A stretch of 64,000 nt of DNA, from the NCBI RefSeq assembly GCF_037890695.1, contig NZ_CP149571.1, forward strand, positions 4,370,001-4,434,000. Reading direction: 5' to 3'. The DNA comes from Aeromonas jandaei. Its GTDB lineage: Bacteria > Pseudomonadota > Gammaproteobacteria > Enterobacterales > Aeromonadaceae. Of the stretch, positions 16,084-27,888 are shown one piece after another. The number at the start of each line of letters is the position of its first letter. Within the stretch, counting starts at the first letter, position 1. A model generated the notes under the pieces. It made no database searches and had not been told where the DNA came from. It worked only from the letters and a program-made list of their open reading frames with translations. Position numbers and translations under genes: made by a program.

Positions 16084-16395
16084 TTAACGGCAGCTTGCCG
16101 CCCCGACATCCAGCCAGACGCCGTGCTTGCCCGGCTCATTACCCTGAGTCCACCACCTGGCCTGCCACCGACGGCCGTTGTGGTTGGTCAGCTCCCCGCC
16201 GTTGTAGGCAACGGCGGCGCTCCACCCCAGATCAACCTGACTCGCCAGCGCCCACTGATCGGCACTGCGACTCGGCGCATTGCCCTGAGTCCAGTACTTG
16301 GCACGCCATACCAGCTGGTTGTGGCTCACCTTGTCGCCGCCGTTGTAGACCTTGCTGGCCTGCCATGCGGGAACGTTGGCCGCTTCCGGATCTGT
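16084..16395 (-). repeat. Tandem chitin-binding coding module, copy in the M66 protease gene
   Basis: This 3' segment, coding two ChtBD3 units and ending DVGAASCR, is nearly identical in DNA and protein to the 3' end of chiA at 19141-19450, which ends DVGAASCK. Both lie in the same orientation about 3.06 kb apart, so they form long direct repeats. Confidence 0.8.
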
Positions 16396-19068
16396 GGTGT
16401 TGCAAGAGCCGTCGACCACGGGCGCCAGCGTCAGCACGATGCGCCCTTCGCTCTGATGTACTCCGTCCGAGACGCTCACACTCAGCTCATGCTGCTCGCT
16501 GGTGGTGACAGCCGGCGGTAGCAGACGCAGGTTGGCACTGGTCTCGCCTTCCGCCTGCCAGCCCGCCGGAAAGTGCCAGCGGTAGCTCAGCGCGTCGTCC
16601 TCGGGATCGCTCGCCTCAGCGGTGACGGTCAGCCACTCACCGCCGATGCCGCCGAGCTGCGCCGGTACGGTCACCACTGGAGGCTGGTTCTCAACCACGC
16701 CCTGCTCCAGCGGCCGCCCGTTGACGGTAAAGGAGAGTGACTGCTGCGGTGGCAGCAAGCTCTGCTGTACCAGTGTCTGGCCACGGCACTGGATGGTGGC
16801 GCGGCCGGGCTCGCTGGCGGTGGGCAGGTTGATGTGGAACTTGTTCATGACGCTGCTGGCCGCCCGGTGATTGGCCAGCCTGAAGCGCTGCAGACCATCG
16901 CGAGTCTCCACCTGCAACTGGCAGTCACTGCCGGACAGGGTGCTGCTGTCATCCGGATAGGTGAAGCCGTAGGCGCCGTGCAGCGCCGGATAGATGTAGC
17001 TGGGCAGGCTCCCCTGCGGGTCGTAATAGCCCACCAGAGTGGTCACCGGCACTCCGAACTGCTCGGGCTTGCGCGCAACCTTGGTATCGATGGGGGAGAC
17101 CTCCACCCAGCTCTGGCCATCCGAGGTGAAGCTCTTCTTGAAGCCCCGGTTCACCACAATTTCCTTGCCGTTGATAAAGAGGCGACTGTTGTAACCGGCC
17201 CCGTGATCGATGGTCAGACTGCGCCCACGGTTGTCCGCAGAGGCAACCGGCACCCGGATATCACGAGTCCAGCGACCGTCCCACATGGCGACCCTGACCA
17301 AGCCGTAATCCGCCAGCAGGGCACTCAGTCCGGCCTCGCTCAGGGCATCCATGGGAGCATCGACCTTCTCGATCCCCTCGATTGTGTGCTGATAGGGCTC
17401 CATCCTGGCCGTCGCACTGTTCCACTTGCTAAAGCCGGTGGCCGAGTTGGCATCGAACACCGCCTTGCTCTCCAGGAAGCGCTGGATGATGGCGGCCGAA
17501 TTGGGGGTATAGAGGGTGAAACGGTTGGCGCCGGAGAGAGGGCTGCCGCCCGCCATCGCATCGTAGCCAAACTTGCGGCCATCGAACGGTGGCTGGCACT
17601 GGCCATCCAGACAGGCATCCTCATTGGTGCGGGTCGGCGAGAAGTTGGGGATGAAACGGTGTTTGTCACTGTCCCAGCCCCAGCTGGAGTTGAGCTGATC
17701 GGCACTGCGGTGAACCGAGCCACGGAAGCCATCCACATAGTGGCCAAGGCCGAAGTTATGGCCCACTTCGTGGCTGAACTCGTTGCCAAGGGAGCTATCG
17801 AGGGTGACGATGCCACCACCACCGGAACCACCGTGCACCTGAACCCCATTGGCATATTTGCCGCGGCTGTTGTGCGCCGTCAGTTGGGCCACCACAAAGG
17901 GATGGCTCCCCTCCCCTTCACCGGCACTGCTGTTGATGCCGTAGTTGGCATTGTCGATGCCGTGGGAGATAAGCTCCTTGCCGATGCGCTGACGCATGGT
18001 GCCGCCATGCCAACCCCCCTCGCTCGGGTCAAAATCGGTCAGCAAGGTGCCGTTGGGTAGCATCACCTCAGGCAGGGAGAGCGGCGCGTACTGACTGACG
18101 ATCAAGCGGCTGGCCGGGATGGTCTGGAAGTATTCGCGATGGGCCTCCTTGTCATTGGCAAAGGCAAAGCGATCCCGTGGCGTGGTAAGCATGCCGATGT
18201 CGATGGTATGCAGCAGCAGCTCGCCGGGAGCGCCGACTTTGATATCACGCAGTTCACCACTGAGATTGCCCTGTCGCACGGAGAGGGTCAGTCCGGGCAG
18301 GATCCACCCGGCAGGCAGCTCGCCACTCCAGGTATCCGGGGCATAGGTGATGCGGTTGTTCTCCAGCTCCCCCTCACGGAACCACTGCCCCTTGGCAAAC
18401 TTGAACTGCAGGGTCTGGCCACGGGAGATCGTCACCTGCCGCTCGCCATAGAAGATCGTCGAGTTGTAGCCTGCACTGGAGCGCAAGCGCACCATCTTGC
18501 CCTCCAGCTCCGGGCTCACGGGCAGGTAGATATCCCGAACCCAGCGGCCGTCGGCGGTTTGGATCTCCACCAGCGCGCGACCAGTCAGCCGCTCCTTGAG
18601 GAAGGCGCCGCTCTTGTCGCTCAGTTTGGCCAAATCAGCACTGCTGCTGATGATGGCAGTGCTGCCGCTCTCCGGGACAAAGCTCACCCCGCCTTCGGGA
18701 ACCCCCGCGATGTGGTAGACCGTCTCGGGCAGTGCCGAGGGCGGCGACAAGGTCAGGGAGCCAAGCAGCTTGCCGCTGCCGTCGCGGGCCTCCACCGTCA
18801 TGGGGGTCACCCCGTCGGCCTGGAGCGGTTGCACCAGCAGCAGGCTCTTGCGCAGGCTGGTCAGGATGGGTTGGCGATCCCCCTCTTTGGGGTGGGACGG
18901 CAGGATCTGGCTCTGGGCAAACTGCACTCTGGCAGCCAGACTGCCCGCCAGATCGCTTTGCGGGGTCGTGTCATTGAATATCAGGGGCGTGCTGCCAGCA
19001 GACAAAGGGGCTGCCGCCAGCGTCGCCATAATGAGGCCGGCTATCGGGGTCATGTATGTTGTAGTCAT
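16084..19068 (-). CDS. StcE/TagA-like M66 zinc metalloprotease (mucinase) with tandem chitin-binding modules
   Basis: The 994-residue product has a signal-type N-terminus (about 1-24). Residues 30-420 form the N-terminal part of the M66 family, including a repeated Ig/INS-like module (GRWVRDIYLPV near 175, recurring as GRWTRDIRVPV near 600). The metal site is HEVGHNFGLGH (His433, Glu434, His437, His443), the extended M66/metzincin-type motif. A PKD domain lies at about 790-870. The C-terminus carries two ChtBD3 modules (about 885-935 and 940-994). StcE and TagA cleave mucin-type O-glycoproteins, so a mucinase activity is likely. The chitin-binding tail is what ties it to its neighbours chiA (72 bp upstream) and the GH19 chitinase (79 bp downstream). 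An ATG five codons later is a possible alternative start. Confidence 0.9.
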   Translation of the reverse strand: MTTTYMTPIAGLIMATLAAAPLSAGSTPLIFNDTTPQSDLAGSLAARVQFAQSQILPSHPKEGDRQPILTSLRKSLLLVQPLQADGVTPMTVEARDGSGKLLGSLTLSPPSALPETVYHIAGVPEGGVSFVPESGSTAIISSSADLAKLSDKSGAFLKERLTGRALVEIQTADGRWVRDIYLPVSPELEGKMVRLRSSAGYNSTIFYGERQVTISRGQTLQFKFAKGQWFREGELENNRITYAPDTWSGELPAGWILPGLTLSVRQGNLSGELRDIKVGAPGELLLHTIDIGMLTTPRDRFAFANDKEAHREYFQTIPASRLIVSQYAPLSLPEVMLPNGTLLTDFDPSEGGWHGGTMRQRIGKELISHGIDNANYGINSSAGEGEGSHPFVVAQLTAHNSRGKYANGVQVHGGSGGGGIVTLDSSLGNEFSHEVGHNFGLGHYVDGFRGSVHRSADQLNSSWGWDSDKHRFIPNFSPTRTNEDACLDGQCQPPFDGRKFGYDAMAGGSPLSGANRFTLYTPNSAAIIQRFLESKAVFDANSATGFSKWNSATARMEPYQHTIEGIEKVDAPMDALSEAGLSALLADYGLVRVAMWDGRWTRDIRVPVASADNRGRSLTIDHGAGYNSRLFINGKEIVVNRGFKKSFTSDGQSWVEVSPIDTKVARKPEQFGVPVTTLVGYYDPQGSLPSYIYPALHGAYGFTYPDDSSTLSGSDCQLQVETRDGLQRFRLANHRAASSVMNKFHINLPTASEPGRATIQCRGQTLVQQSLLPPQQSLSFTVNGRPLEQGVVENQPPVVTVPAQLGGIGGEWLTVTAEASDPEDDALSYRWHFPAGWQAEGETSANLRLLPPAVTTSEQHELSVSVSDGVHQSEGRIVLTLAPVVDGSCNTTDPEAANVPAWQASKVYNGGDKVSHNQLVWRAKYWTQGNAPSRSADQWALASQVDLGWSAAVAYNGGELTNHNGRRWQARWWTQGNEPGKHGVWLDVGAASCR

Positions 19069-19100
19069 TTATTTTCTCGTGTTGATGGCTACCGGGAAGG

Positions 19101-19122
19101 AGGGGCATGTCGCCATGCCCCT
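19101..19122 (-). other. Intergenic hairpin between chiA and the M66 protease gene
   Basis: Perfect GGGGCATG-TCGC-CATGCCCC stem with no T-run after it. It would sit between two cistrons of one transcript and could protect or attenuate it. Confidence 0.4.
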
Positions 19123-19140
19123 GTCATCAAGCGGGAGGTG

Positions 19141-21756
<2,616 letters not shown>

Positions 21757-21839
21757 TTATTGTTTGCAACGAAAAGGGCGACGCGCCTGACAGGTAACGC
21801 AGACAGCAGTGCTCCTCCTTGGCAAAAGGAGCGCAACAA

Positions 21840-21935
21840 CCTGTGGTGGCCCCGCTATCTTAGGTACTGCTGACCCTTAGACCGGAAGCTTTGCGTCCCG
21901 GCCTTTCGACCGGTTTGCCCTTAACACACTTCATT
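21840..21935 (-). promoter_or_regulatory. Cyclic-di-GMP-I (GEMM) riboswitch upstream of chiA
   Basis: Minus strand reads TTAAGGGCAAACC, a CCGG-stem with a C-G closed GAAA loop, GGGACGCAAAGCTTCCGG, and later AGATAGCGGGGCCACC. This is an excellent match to the Vibrio Vc2 aptamer, including the conserved GGGACGCAAAGC core. TGTG/CACA ends can form P1. Between aptamer and chiA (about 100 nt) a GCTCCTT/AAGGAGgAGC hairpin at about 21809-21832 could be part of the expression platform. It is better conserved than the aptamer at 10058-10153. Confidence 0.92.
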
Positions 21936-21944
21936 CGCGACAAG

Positions 21945-21977
21945 AAAAATCGCCCCTCGACTATAGGGGGGCGATTT
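21945..21977 (-). terminator. Terminator hairpin after the hybrid kinase gene
   Basis: AAATCGCCCC paired with GGGGCGATTT around an 11-nt loop, followed on the minus strand by further T residues. It lies downstream of the hybrid kinase and just before the chiA riboswitch, insulating the two. Confidence 0.65.
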
Positions 21978-22130
21978 GCGAAGTGCTACCTAGTAAAAAT
22001 GACAGGTGATGGGACTCATTTCCGGGGAACTGGCTCGATATGGTGAGGATTATTCCGACATCAGCCTCTATCCCTCCCCCTTTCGCGCCACTCCCCTCCC
22101 TCCATCATTTGATTAATTTTGTGAGCTGGC

Positions 22131-25100
22131 TCACTGCACCGGCAACAACAAGCTGTTCATCAGAGCGCGCAGCTTGAGCGGTTTGACCGGCTTGCTGATG
22201 TAGCCGTATCCCCGCTCGCGGATCTGCGCCTGCAACTCGCTCTTGCGATCAGCGCTGATGATGATCCCACCCGGCTCGTCACCACAAGCCTGCTGCAGCG
22301 CGGCAATGGCCTCCAGCCCGGTCTTGCCGTCGTCGAGGTGATAGTCCGAGAGCACCAGTCTCGGCACAAACCCCTCCGCCACCAGCGCCTCGGCCTCGGC
22401 CAGATCGACGGCACAACGCACCTCGCAGCCCCAGCGGCCAAGCAGCGAACTCATCGCCGCCAGAATATCCCGCTCGTTGTCGATGCAAAGCACCCTGACC
22501 CCCTCCAGCTGGCTGTCACGCAGAGCGGGCGCGGCGACCGGATGGGCAGCCACCCGCCGGGTGGCCAGATTGAGGGTCACCGCAAAGACCGATCCCTTGC
22601 CCGGCCAGCTCTGCAATGTGAGCTGATGGCCCAGCACCAGCGAGATGCCGCGGGCAATGGCGAGCCCCAGACCCAGCCCCTGCTCCCTGGCGGTACGGGA
22701 GTGATCGAGGCGGGAGAACTCGTCGAAGATCGCCTCCTGCTTGTCTTGCGGAATGCCGGGGCCGTTGTCCCACACCTCGATGCGGATCTTGCCCCCCAGC
22801 CTGCGGCAGCCGAGTAGCACCCGACCGCCCGGGTTGTAGCGAAACGCGTTGGTAAGGAAGTTTTGCAGCACCCGCCGCAGCAGGCGCACATCGCTGTGCA
22901 CCGCCAGCTTGCTCTCCACCACCGAAAAGTGGATCCCCCCCGCCTGCGCCAGCACCCCGAACTCCGCCTTCAGGTTGTCGAACAGCTCGTGCAGGGCGAA
23001 GTCGAGTTTCTTGGCTTTGAACTTGCCCGCCTCAAGGCGCGAGATATCGAGCAGATCGCTGATGAGATCCTCGGTCGCTCCCAGCGCATCGTCGATATGA
23101 CGGGCGATCCGGGCAGGCTCCTCTTCGGCCGGCAGCATCTCCAGCAGGGAGGAGGTAAAGAGCTTGGCCGCGTTGAGGGGCTGGGTCAGATCGTGGCTGA
23201 CCGCCGCCAGAAAACGGCTCTTGGATTGATTGGCCCGCTCCACCTGCTGGTTGACCAGCAGCAGCTGGCGGTTGAGTTCGGAGAGCTCGCGAGTACGCTC
23301 CGCAACCCGCGCCTCCAGATGTTCGTTGGCTTCGCGCAACACCCGTTCGGCATCACGGAACGGCGTGATATCGGTAAAGGTCATGACGAAACCACCGGCC
23401 GGCATGGGATTGCCCTGCATCTCGATCACCCGGCCATCGGGGCGCTCCCGCGCCGAGATATGGGCACTGCCCCGTTTCATAAACGCGACCCGGCGCGCCA
23501 CATGCTCCTCGATATCGCCGGGGCCGCACAGCCCCTGCAGAGCGTTGTAGCGGATGATCTCCTCGATGGGGCGCCCCGCCTGGATAAGCCCGGGCGGATA
23601 GTGGAACAGCTCGATGTAGCGCCGGTTCCACGCCACCAGCTTGAGCTCCCTGTCCACCACCGAGATCCCCTGCCCGATATGCTCGATCGCCCCTTGCAGC
23701 AGACCACGGTTGAAGCGGAATACGTCGGAGGCCTCGTCCACTATGGTGGCGATCTCCTCGAGCTGCATGTTGCGCCCCTGCAGGGCAGAGGCGAGCACCA
23801 GCCGCGCCGACGAGGTGCCAAATACCCCGGCCAGCAGCCGTTCGGTGTGAGCAATCAGTTCGGCCGACGCCTGCATCTGCGGTGCCAGCGTGCCGCCATG
23901 CTCACCGGCAAAGCGGCCAAAGGCGCGCTTGACCCGGCTCGACCCGACGAAGCGGGCCGCCAGCATCTCCAGCTCCTTCACCGACACCCGCGCCTGATAG
24001 AGCGCAGTGGTATCGCGACTCGGCTTGCCGACGAAGTTGGCCGCCTGCAACCGCTCGCTCACCGCCGGACGGGAGAGCAGCGAGCCCGCCACATAGCCAA
24101 GCAGGTTGAAGAGCAGGCTCAGGAAGATGCACCAGGCCCCGAGGCTGAGATCGCGAAAAGCGGGCCAGTCGGGTGGCGCCAGCAACGCCTCCAGCGGCGA
24201 GCCGGCCAGCAGACCGCTCTCCGCCAGCAAAGTGATGAACCAGAGGCTCACGCCGAGGATCAGGCCGAGATAAACCCCCTTGCGGTTGCCGTGCCGCCAA
24301 TAGAGACCGAGCAGCAGGGCGGGCGCAAACTGGGCCACGGCGCCAAAGGAGAGGTAACCAATGCGCGACAAGCTGGTGAGATCGCCAAGCCAGAGGTAGA
24401 GCAACCAGGCCGCCAGCAGGATCAACAGGATGGCGCCGCGGCGCACCTGCAGCAGCAATCGCACCAGCCGCTCATCGCGCCCTTGCTGCCAGAAACGGCG
24501 CAGCAGCACCGGCAGCACCAGATCGTTGCTCACCATGATGGCCAGTGCGATGGTGCAGACGATCACCATGCCGGTCGCTGCCGAGGTGCCGCCAAGGAAG
24601 GCGAGCATGGCGACCCCGTCAAAACCAAGGGCCATCGGCAGACTGATCACATAGGTGTCGGAGGCCATGTCCGCCCCCACCCACTGCTTGCCCGCCAGCG
24701 CCAGCGGCCAGATAAAGAGCCCCATCACGAACAGGTAGAGCGGGAAGATCCAGCGCGCCCAGTGCAGATCCTGCCCCTGATTGTTCTCCACCACAGTCAC
24801 ATGGAACTGGCGCGGCAGGCAGATGACCGAGCACATCGCCAATACCGTGTAAATAGCCAGCTCCAGCAGACTGCCAGGCGTCACCGCCATCACCGCATCG
24901 AAGAAGTGCCCCGCCACCTCGCTGCGTGCCTGACTCGGCTTGCTCAGAATGAGCCAGAGGGCAAAGCCCCCCACCGAGATAAAGGCGAGCAGCTTCACCA
25001 CCGACTCGAAGGCGATGGCTACCACCATACCCCTGTGGTGCTCGGTGGCATCGAGATGGCGGGTGCCAAACAGGATGCTGAACAGCGCCAGCAACATGGC

Positions 25101-25604
25101 GACCCCAAGCGCCAGTTCGGCGGTATTGCCCGATATAGCGCTGGCGTGCCCCGTCCCTGCGCTGTTGACCATCAGCAGATCGAGCCCGGTCACGATCGCT
25201 TTGAGCTGCAGCACCAGGTAGGGAAGGATCCCCATGATGGCGATAAGAGCGATGAGCATGGCGAGGCGCTGGGATTTGCCGTAACGGGCGGCGATGAAGT
25301 CGGCGATGGAGGTGATGTGTTCCCGCTTGGCCACCAGAATGAGGCGCGCCAGCAGCCGCCAGCCAAACAGAAAGACCAGCATGGGGCCAAGGTAGATGGG
25401 CACCGGCGACCAGGGCGATTCACTCGCCTGGCCCACGGTGCCGAAGAAGGCTCAGGAGGTGCAGTAGACCGCCAGCGACAGGCTGTAGAGCAGCGGCTGC
25501 CCCTTCATGCGATGCCGCTTGTGCTTGTCCGCCACGAAGGCAATCAGAAACAGCAGCCCCAGATAGGAGAGCGACAATCCGATCAGCAACCATCCCTGGT
25601 GCAT
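22131..25604 (-). pseudogene. CbrA-like hybrid histidine kinase with sodium/solute symporter domain, interrupted by an in-frame TGA
   Basis: The frame from an ATG at 25604 (AAGGGG seven bases upstream) runs through YCTS, a TGA at 25452-25454, then AFFGTVGQAS and on to the stop at 22131, for 1157 codon positions. Relatives read YCTSW here, so TGG-to-TGA (base 25452) is the only defect seen. An intact 1101-codon frame remains from a GTG at 25436. Parts in order: about 12-13 membrane helices of the SSS symporter family, a PAS domain (about 640-760), a coiled coil, HisKA with AAVSHDLTQPLNAAK, HATPase with NFLTNAFRYNPGG, WDNGPGIP and GLGLGLAIARG, and a receiver with SDYHLDDGKTG. In relatives such as CbrA this couples nutrient uptake or sensing to carbon-use control. 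No partner response regulator is adjacent. If the stop is real, the first two membrane helices would be lost from any GTG-started product. Confidence 0.85.
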
Positions 25605-25821
25605 CTGCAACCCCTTGTCCATGTTGAGAATTTGTATGCAGGTTCGGCCAGTCTAGAGAGGTGGCCGCTAAAAGTCATCACCTTCAGACAGATTGAAATT
25701 ATCGTTTTTCAATAAGTTTTATCTTGACTGTATATCGTAAAACAATAAACATCGCCGCCGTAAATATTGATAAACGATAAACTTTACCTTTCAGACAACA
25801 CCCATCACGGCGAGGAATGAG

Positions 25822-26370
25822 ATGATATCCAACAAACTCGAACGCTCGAGCATGCTGATCGAATGGCTGCTGCTACTGGCTCTGCTGGCGACCCCTTTGA
25901 TCACCTTGCTGGAGGTGTGGACCCCCTTCGGTGGCGCCGATTTGCTGCAGGAGAAGCTCAACACCATTCTGAGCCGTCCCGGCATCAACCCGGCTGACTA
26001 TCCGCTGCACTTCTCCACCCGGCTGCTCGGCACTCTGGTACAACTGTTGCCGGATCTGGTCTTCATGATGATGCTCTGGCAACTGCGCCAGCTGTTTCGC
26101 GGCTACCGCCACGGCCTGCTCTTCACCTTCGAGCAGATCCGCCGCTACCGGCAGATCGGGCTGCTGCTCTGTGCAACCTTCGTGGTCGAGTTGATCCACC
26201 TGCCCCTGCTGGATACGGTGCTCACAATGAGAGGTCCGGAAGTACTCGGTACCATAGCGCTGAGTACCTCCGATTTTCGGGTACTGCTGGCGGGACTCAT
26301 CGTGCTGGCGCTGGCACTGGTCATGCGCGAGGCCAAACTGCTGGCCGATGAACAGCAACTGACGGTGTGA
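25822..26370 (+). CDS. DUF2975-type four-helix membrane protein
   Basis: The 182-residue protein has hydrophobic segments at about residues 11-32, 72-92, 112-132 and 150-170 and ends in a short basic/polar tail. The pattern, with HGLLFTFEQIRRYRQIG between helices 2 and 3, is that of the DUF2975 family. Members are nearly always encoded just before a small YozG-like HTH regulator, as here (7-bp gap). The ribosome site is AGGA before the ATG. Molecular function is unknown; a membrane sensor or antagonist for the regulator is a plausible inference. Confidence 0.8.
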   Translation: MISNKLERSSMLIEWLLLLALLATPLITLLEVWTPFGGADLLQEKLNTILSRPGINPADYPLHFSTRLLGTLVQLLPDLVFMMMLWQLRQLFRGYRHGLLFTFEQIRRYRQIGLLLCATFVVELIHLPLLDTVLTMRGPEVLGTIALSTSDFRVLLAGLIVLALALVMREAKLLADEQQLTV

Positions 26371-26377
26371 GGATCCC

Positions 26378-26587
26378 ATGCCCATCATCATCCGGCTCGA
26401 TGCCCTGCTGGCCGAACGCAAAATGACCGCTCGCGAACTGGCCCAGCGCATCGACATCACCGAAGCCAACCTCTCGATCCTCAAGAATGGTCACGCCAAG
26501 GCGGTGCGCTTTTCCACTCTGGAGGCCATCTGCCGTGAACTCCAGTGCCAACCCGGCGATCTGCTGGGCTACGAGCAGGAGCGCTAA
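26378..26587 (+). CDS. Small Cro/CI-type HTH transcriptional regulator
   Basis: The 69-residue protein consists almost entirely of one helix-turn-helix domain: LAQRIDITEANLSILKNGHA contains the turn and recognition helix, and LEAICRELQCQPGDLL is the conserved helix-4/5 segment of the YozG/HTH_26 group. There is no ligand-binding domain, so activity probably depends on the membrane protein encoded 7 bp upstream. It likely autoregulates the cluster. The gluzincin gene begins 6 bp after its stop. Confidence 0.88.
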   Translation: MPIIIRLDALLAERKMTARELAQRIDITEANLSILKNGHAKAVRFSTLEAICRELQCQPGDLLGYEQER

Positions 26588-26593
26588 CCCTTT

Positions 26594-27811
26594 ATGAGTC
26601 GTCATATCACCCTGTTTGCCCTGTGGCTGCTGCCACTGTGGGCCTGCGCCAGCGATAACGCGAGCGGCCCCCGCTACCTTATCGAAGAGGGCGCCAGCGC
26701 CAATGTGCTGCAAGTGCGCCTTACCATGCAGGGCGAGCCCCCTTTTACCCTGCTCCCAACCCGCTACTTGCCGGGCAGTGCCACACCGGCTTCCCCCGCG
26801 CTGGTCTGCCTTGCAGACAACCAGCCGGTTGCCCTCAACCAACCCTTCTCCTGCAAAGAGGTTGGCTGGCAGGTCGCTCTCACACTGGCGCCAACGCAAG
26901 GGGTGGATGCCTCGGCCCAACAGTCACTGCTGTTTGCCCCCGACCAGTGGCTATTGACCGAGTGGGGTAACTTTGTGCGCCAGCAGGGGAGCCACCAAGG
27001 GAAGGTGTGTCTGCCGGATGGCAGCTGCCAACCGTTACCGGATGTCAACCAGCCACCGCTGATCCTGCCATTTGGTCTGCAAACTGTGCCCGTCACCAAA
27101 CCGGATCCGCGGTTGGTGCTGAGCCATGACGAGACCGCCAACCAACTCGATCTGCCGGCCTTGCAGCAACAACTGAATGAGATCATCGACTATCTGGCCT
27201 TTCAGCTCGATGTGGCCCCGCCCACTCACCCGTGGCAACTGGTGTGGCTCGGGCGAGATGTGGCAACCCACTCCCTTGGCGGAGCCGCCGGGGATCAGGT
27301 GTTTGTCGCCAACTACCCCACCGATGCTGGCAAACCGACGCCACAGGCGCCCCTGCGCCTGCTGCGCACCTCGGCCCACGAGGCGGTGCATATCCTCAGC
27401 GCTCACCATACTGCGCCACAACCCACCTGGGTCAACGAGAGCCTCGCCGAATACCTCGCCATCAAGGCACTGCGCCGCTTTCGACTGCATCAGGTCTCGG
27501 CGCTCAACGAACTGGCCGAGCGAGGCAAACAACTGCCTCATAGCGAGAGCGGCCTCTATCGGGCTGCCCGCGAAGTGATGGCTGGCGATCGCTCCTACTA
27601 CCCGCTCTTTTACGTCAAGGGGAGCGCCTTCTGGGAGGCACTGGAGCGGGAGCTGCAACACAATGACGCCACTCTGGCCCGACTGCTGCCCCAACTGGGC
27701 TGGCTACCGGATGGCCGCTTTGATGCCGCCTCCAGTGAACTGCTTGCCGGCACCATCGGCTCGGATACCTGGCGCCGCCTCAGCCGCCACTATCTTGGCG
27801 AGCCACAGTAA
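26594..27811 (+). CDS. Predicted exported zinc metallopeptidase of gluzincin type, uncharacterised
   Basis: The 405-residue protein has a signal peptide at about 1-18 (LLPLWACAS; the Cys near the cleavage site could also be a lipobox). A beta-rich N-terminal half contains a CLPDGSC pair likely to form a disulphide. The C-terminal half holds HEAVH, followed 15 residues later by WVNESLAEYLA. HExxH with a downstream N-E-x-x-x-E/Y-L is the zinc-ligand arrangement of gluzincins (compare WLNEG in M1 peptidases), but the spacing is shorter than the M1 value of 18. I do not recognise a named family. It is translationally close to the HTH gene, so it is probably part of one three-gene operon. Confidence 0.7.
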   Translation: MSRHITLFALWLLPLWACASDNASGPRYLIEEGASANVLQVRLTMQGEPPFTLLPTRYLPGSATPASPALVCLADNQPVALNQPFSCKEVGWQVALTLAPTQGVDASAQQSLLFAPDQWLLTEWGNFVRQQGSHQGKVCLPDGSCQPLPDVNQPPLILPFGLQTVPVTKPDPRLVLSHDETANQLDLPALQQQLNEIIDYLAFQLDVAPPTHPWQLVWLGRDVATHSLGGAAGDQVFVANYPTDAGKPTPQAPLRLLRTSAHEAVHILSAHHTAPQPTWVNESLAEYLAIKALRRFRLHQVSALNELAERGKQLPHSESGLYRAAREVMAGDRSYYPLFYVKGSAFWEALERELQHNDATLARLLPQLGWLPDGRFDAASSELLAGTIGSDTWRRLSRHYLGEPQ

Positions 27812-27831
27812 CACCGCAAACCGCAGCAACG

Positions 27832-27861
27832 AAAAAGGGAGAGCCGTGGCTCTCCCTTTTT
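27832..27861. terminator. Bidirectional terminator between the gluzincin gene and hcaT-like gene
   Basis: AAAAAGGGAGAGCC-GT-GGCTCTCCCTTTTT, with A- and T-runs on both sides, between convergent genes. Confidence 0.9.
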
Positions 27862-27888
27862 CCAGATGATGATTCAGATAGAGCTGTA

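Noticed and set aside
22863..25715. A 950-codon plus-strand open frame opposite the hybrid kinase
   Set aside because: Low-complexity Gln/His/Arg-rich product antisense to clear kinase and symporter motifs; a GC-skew artefact.
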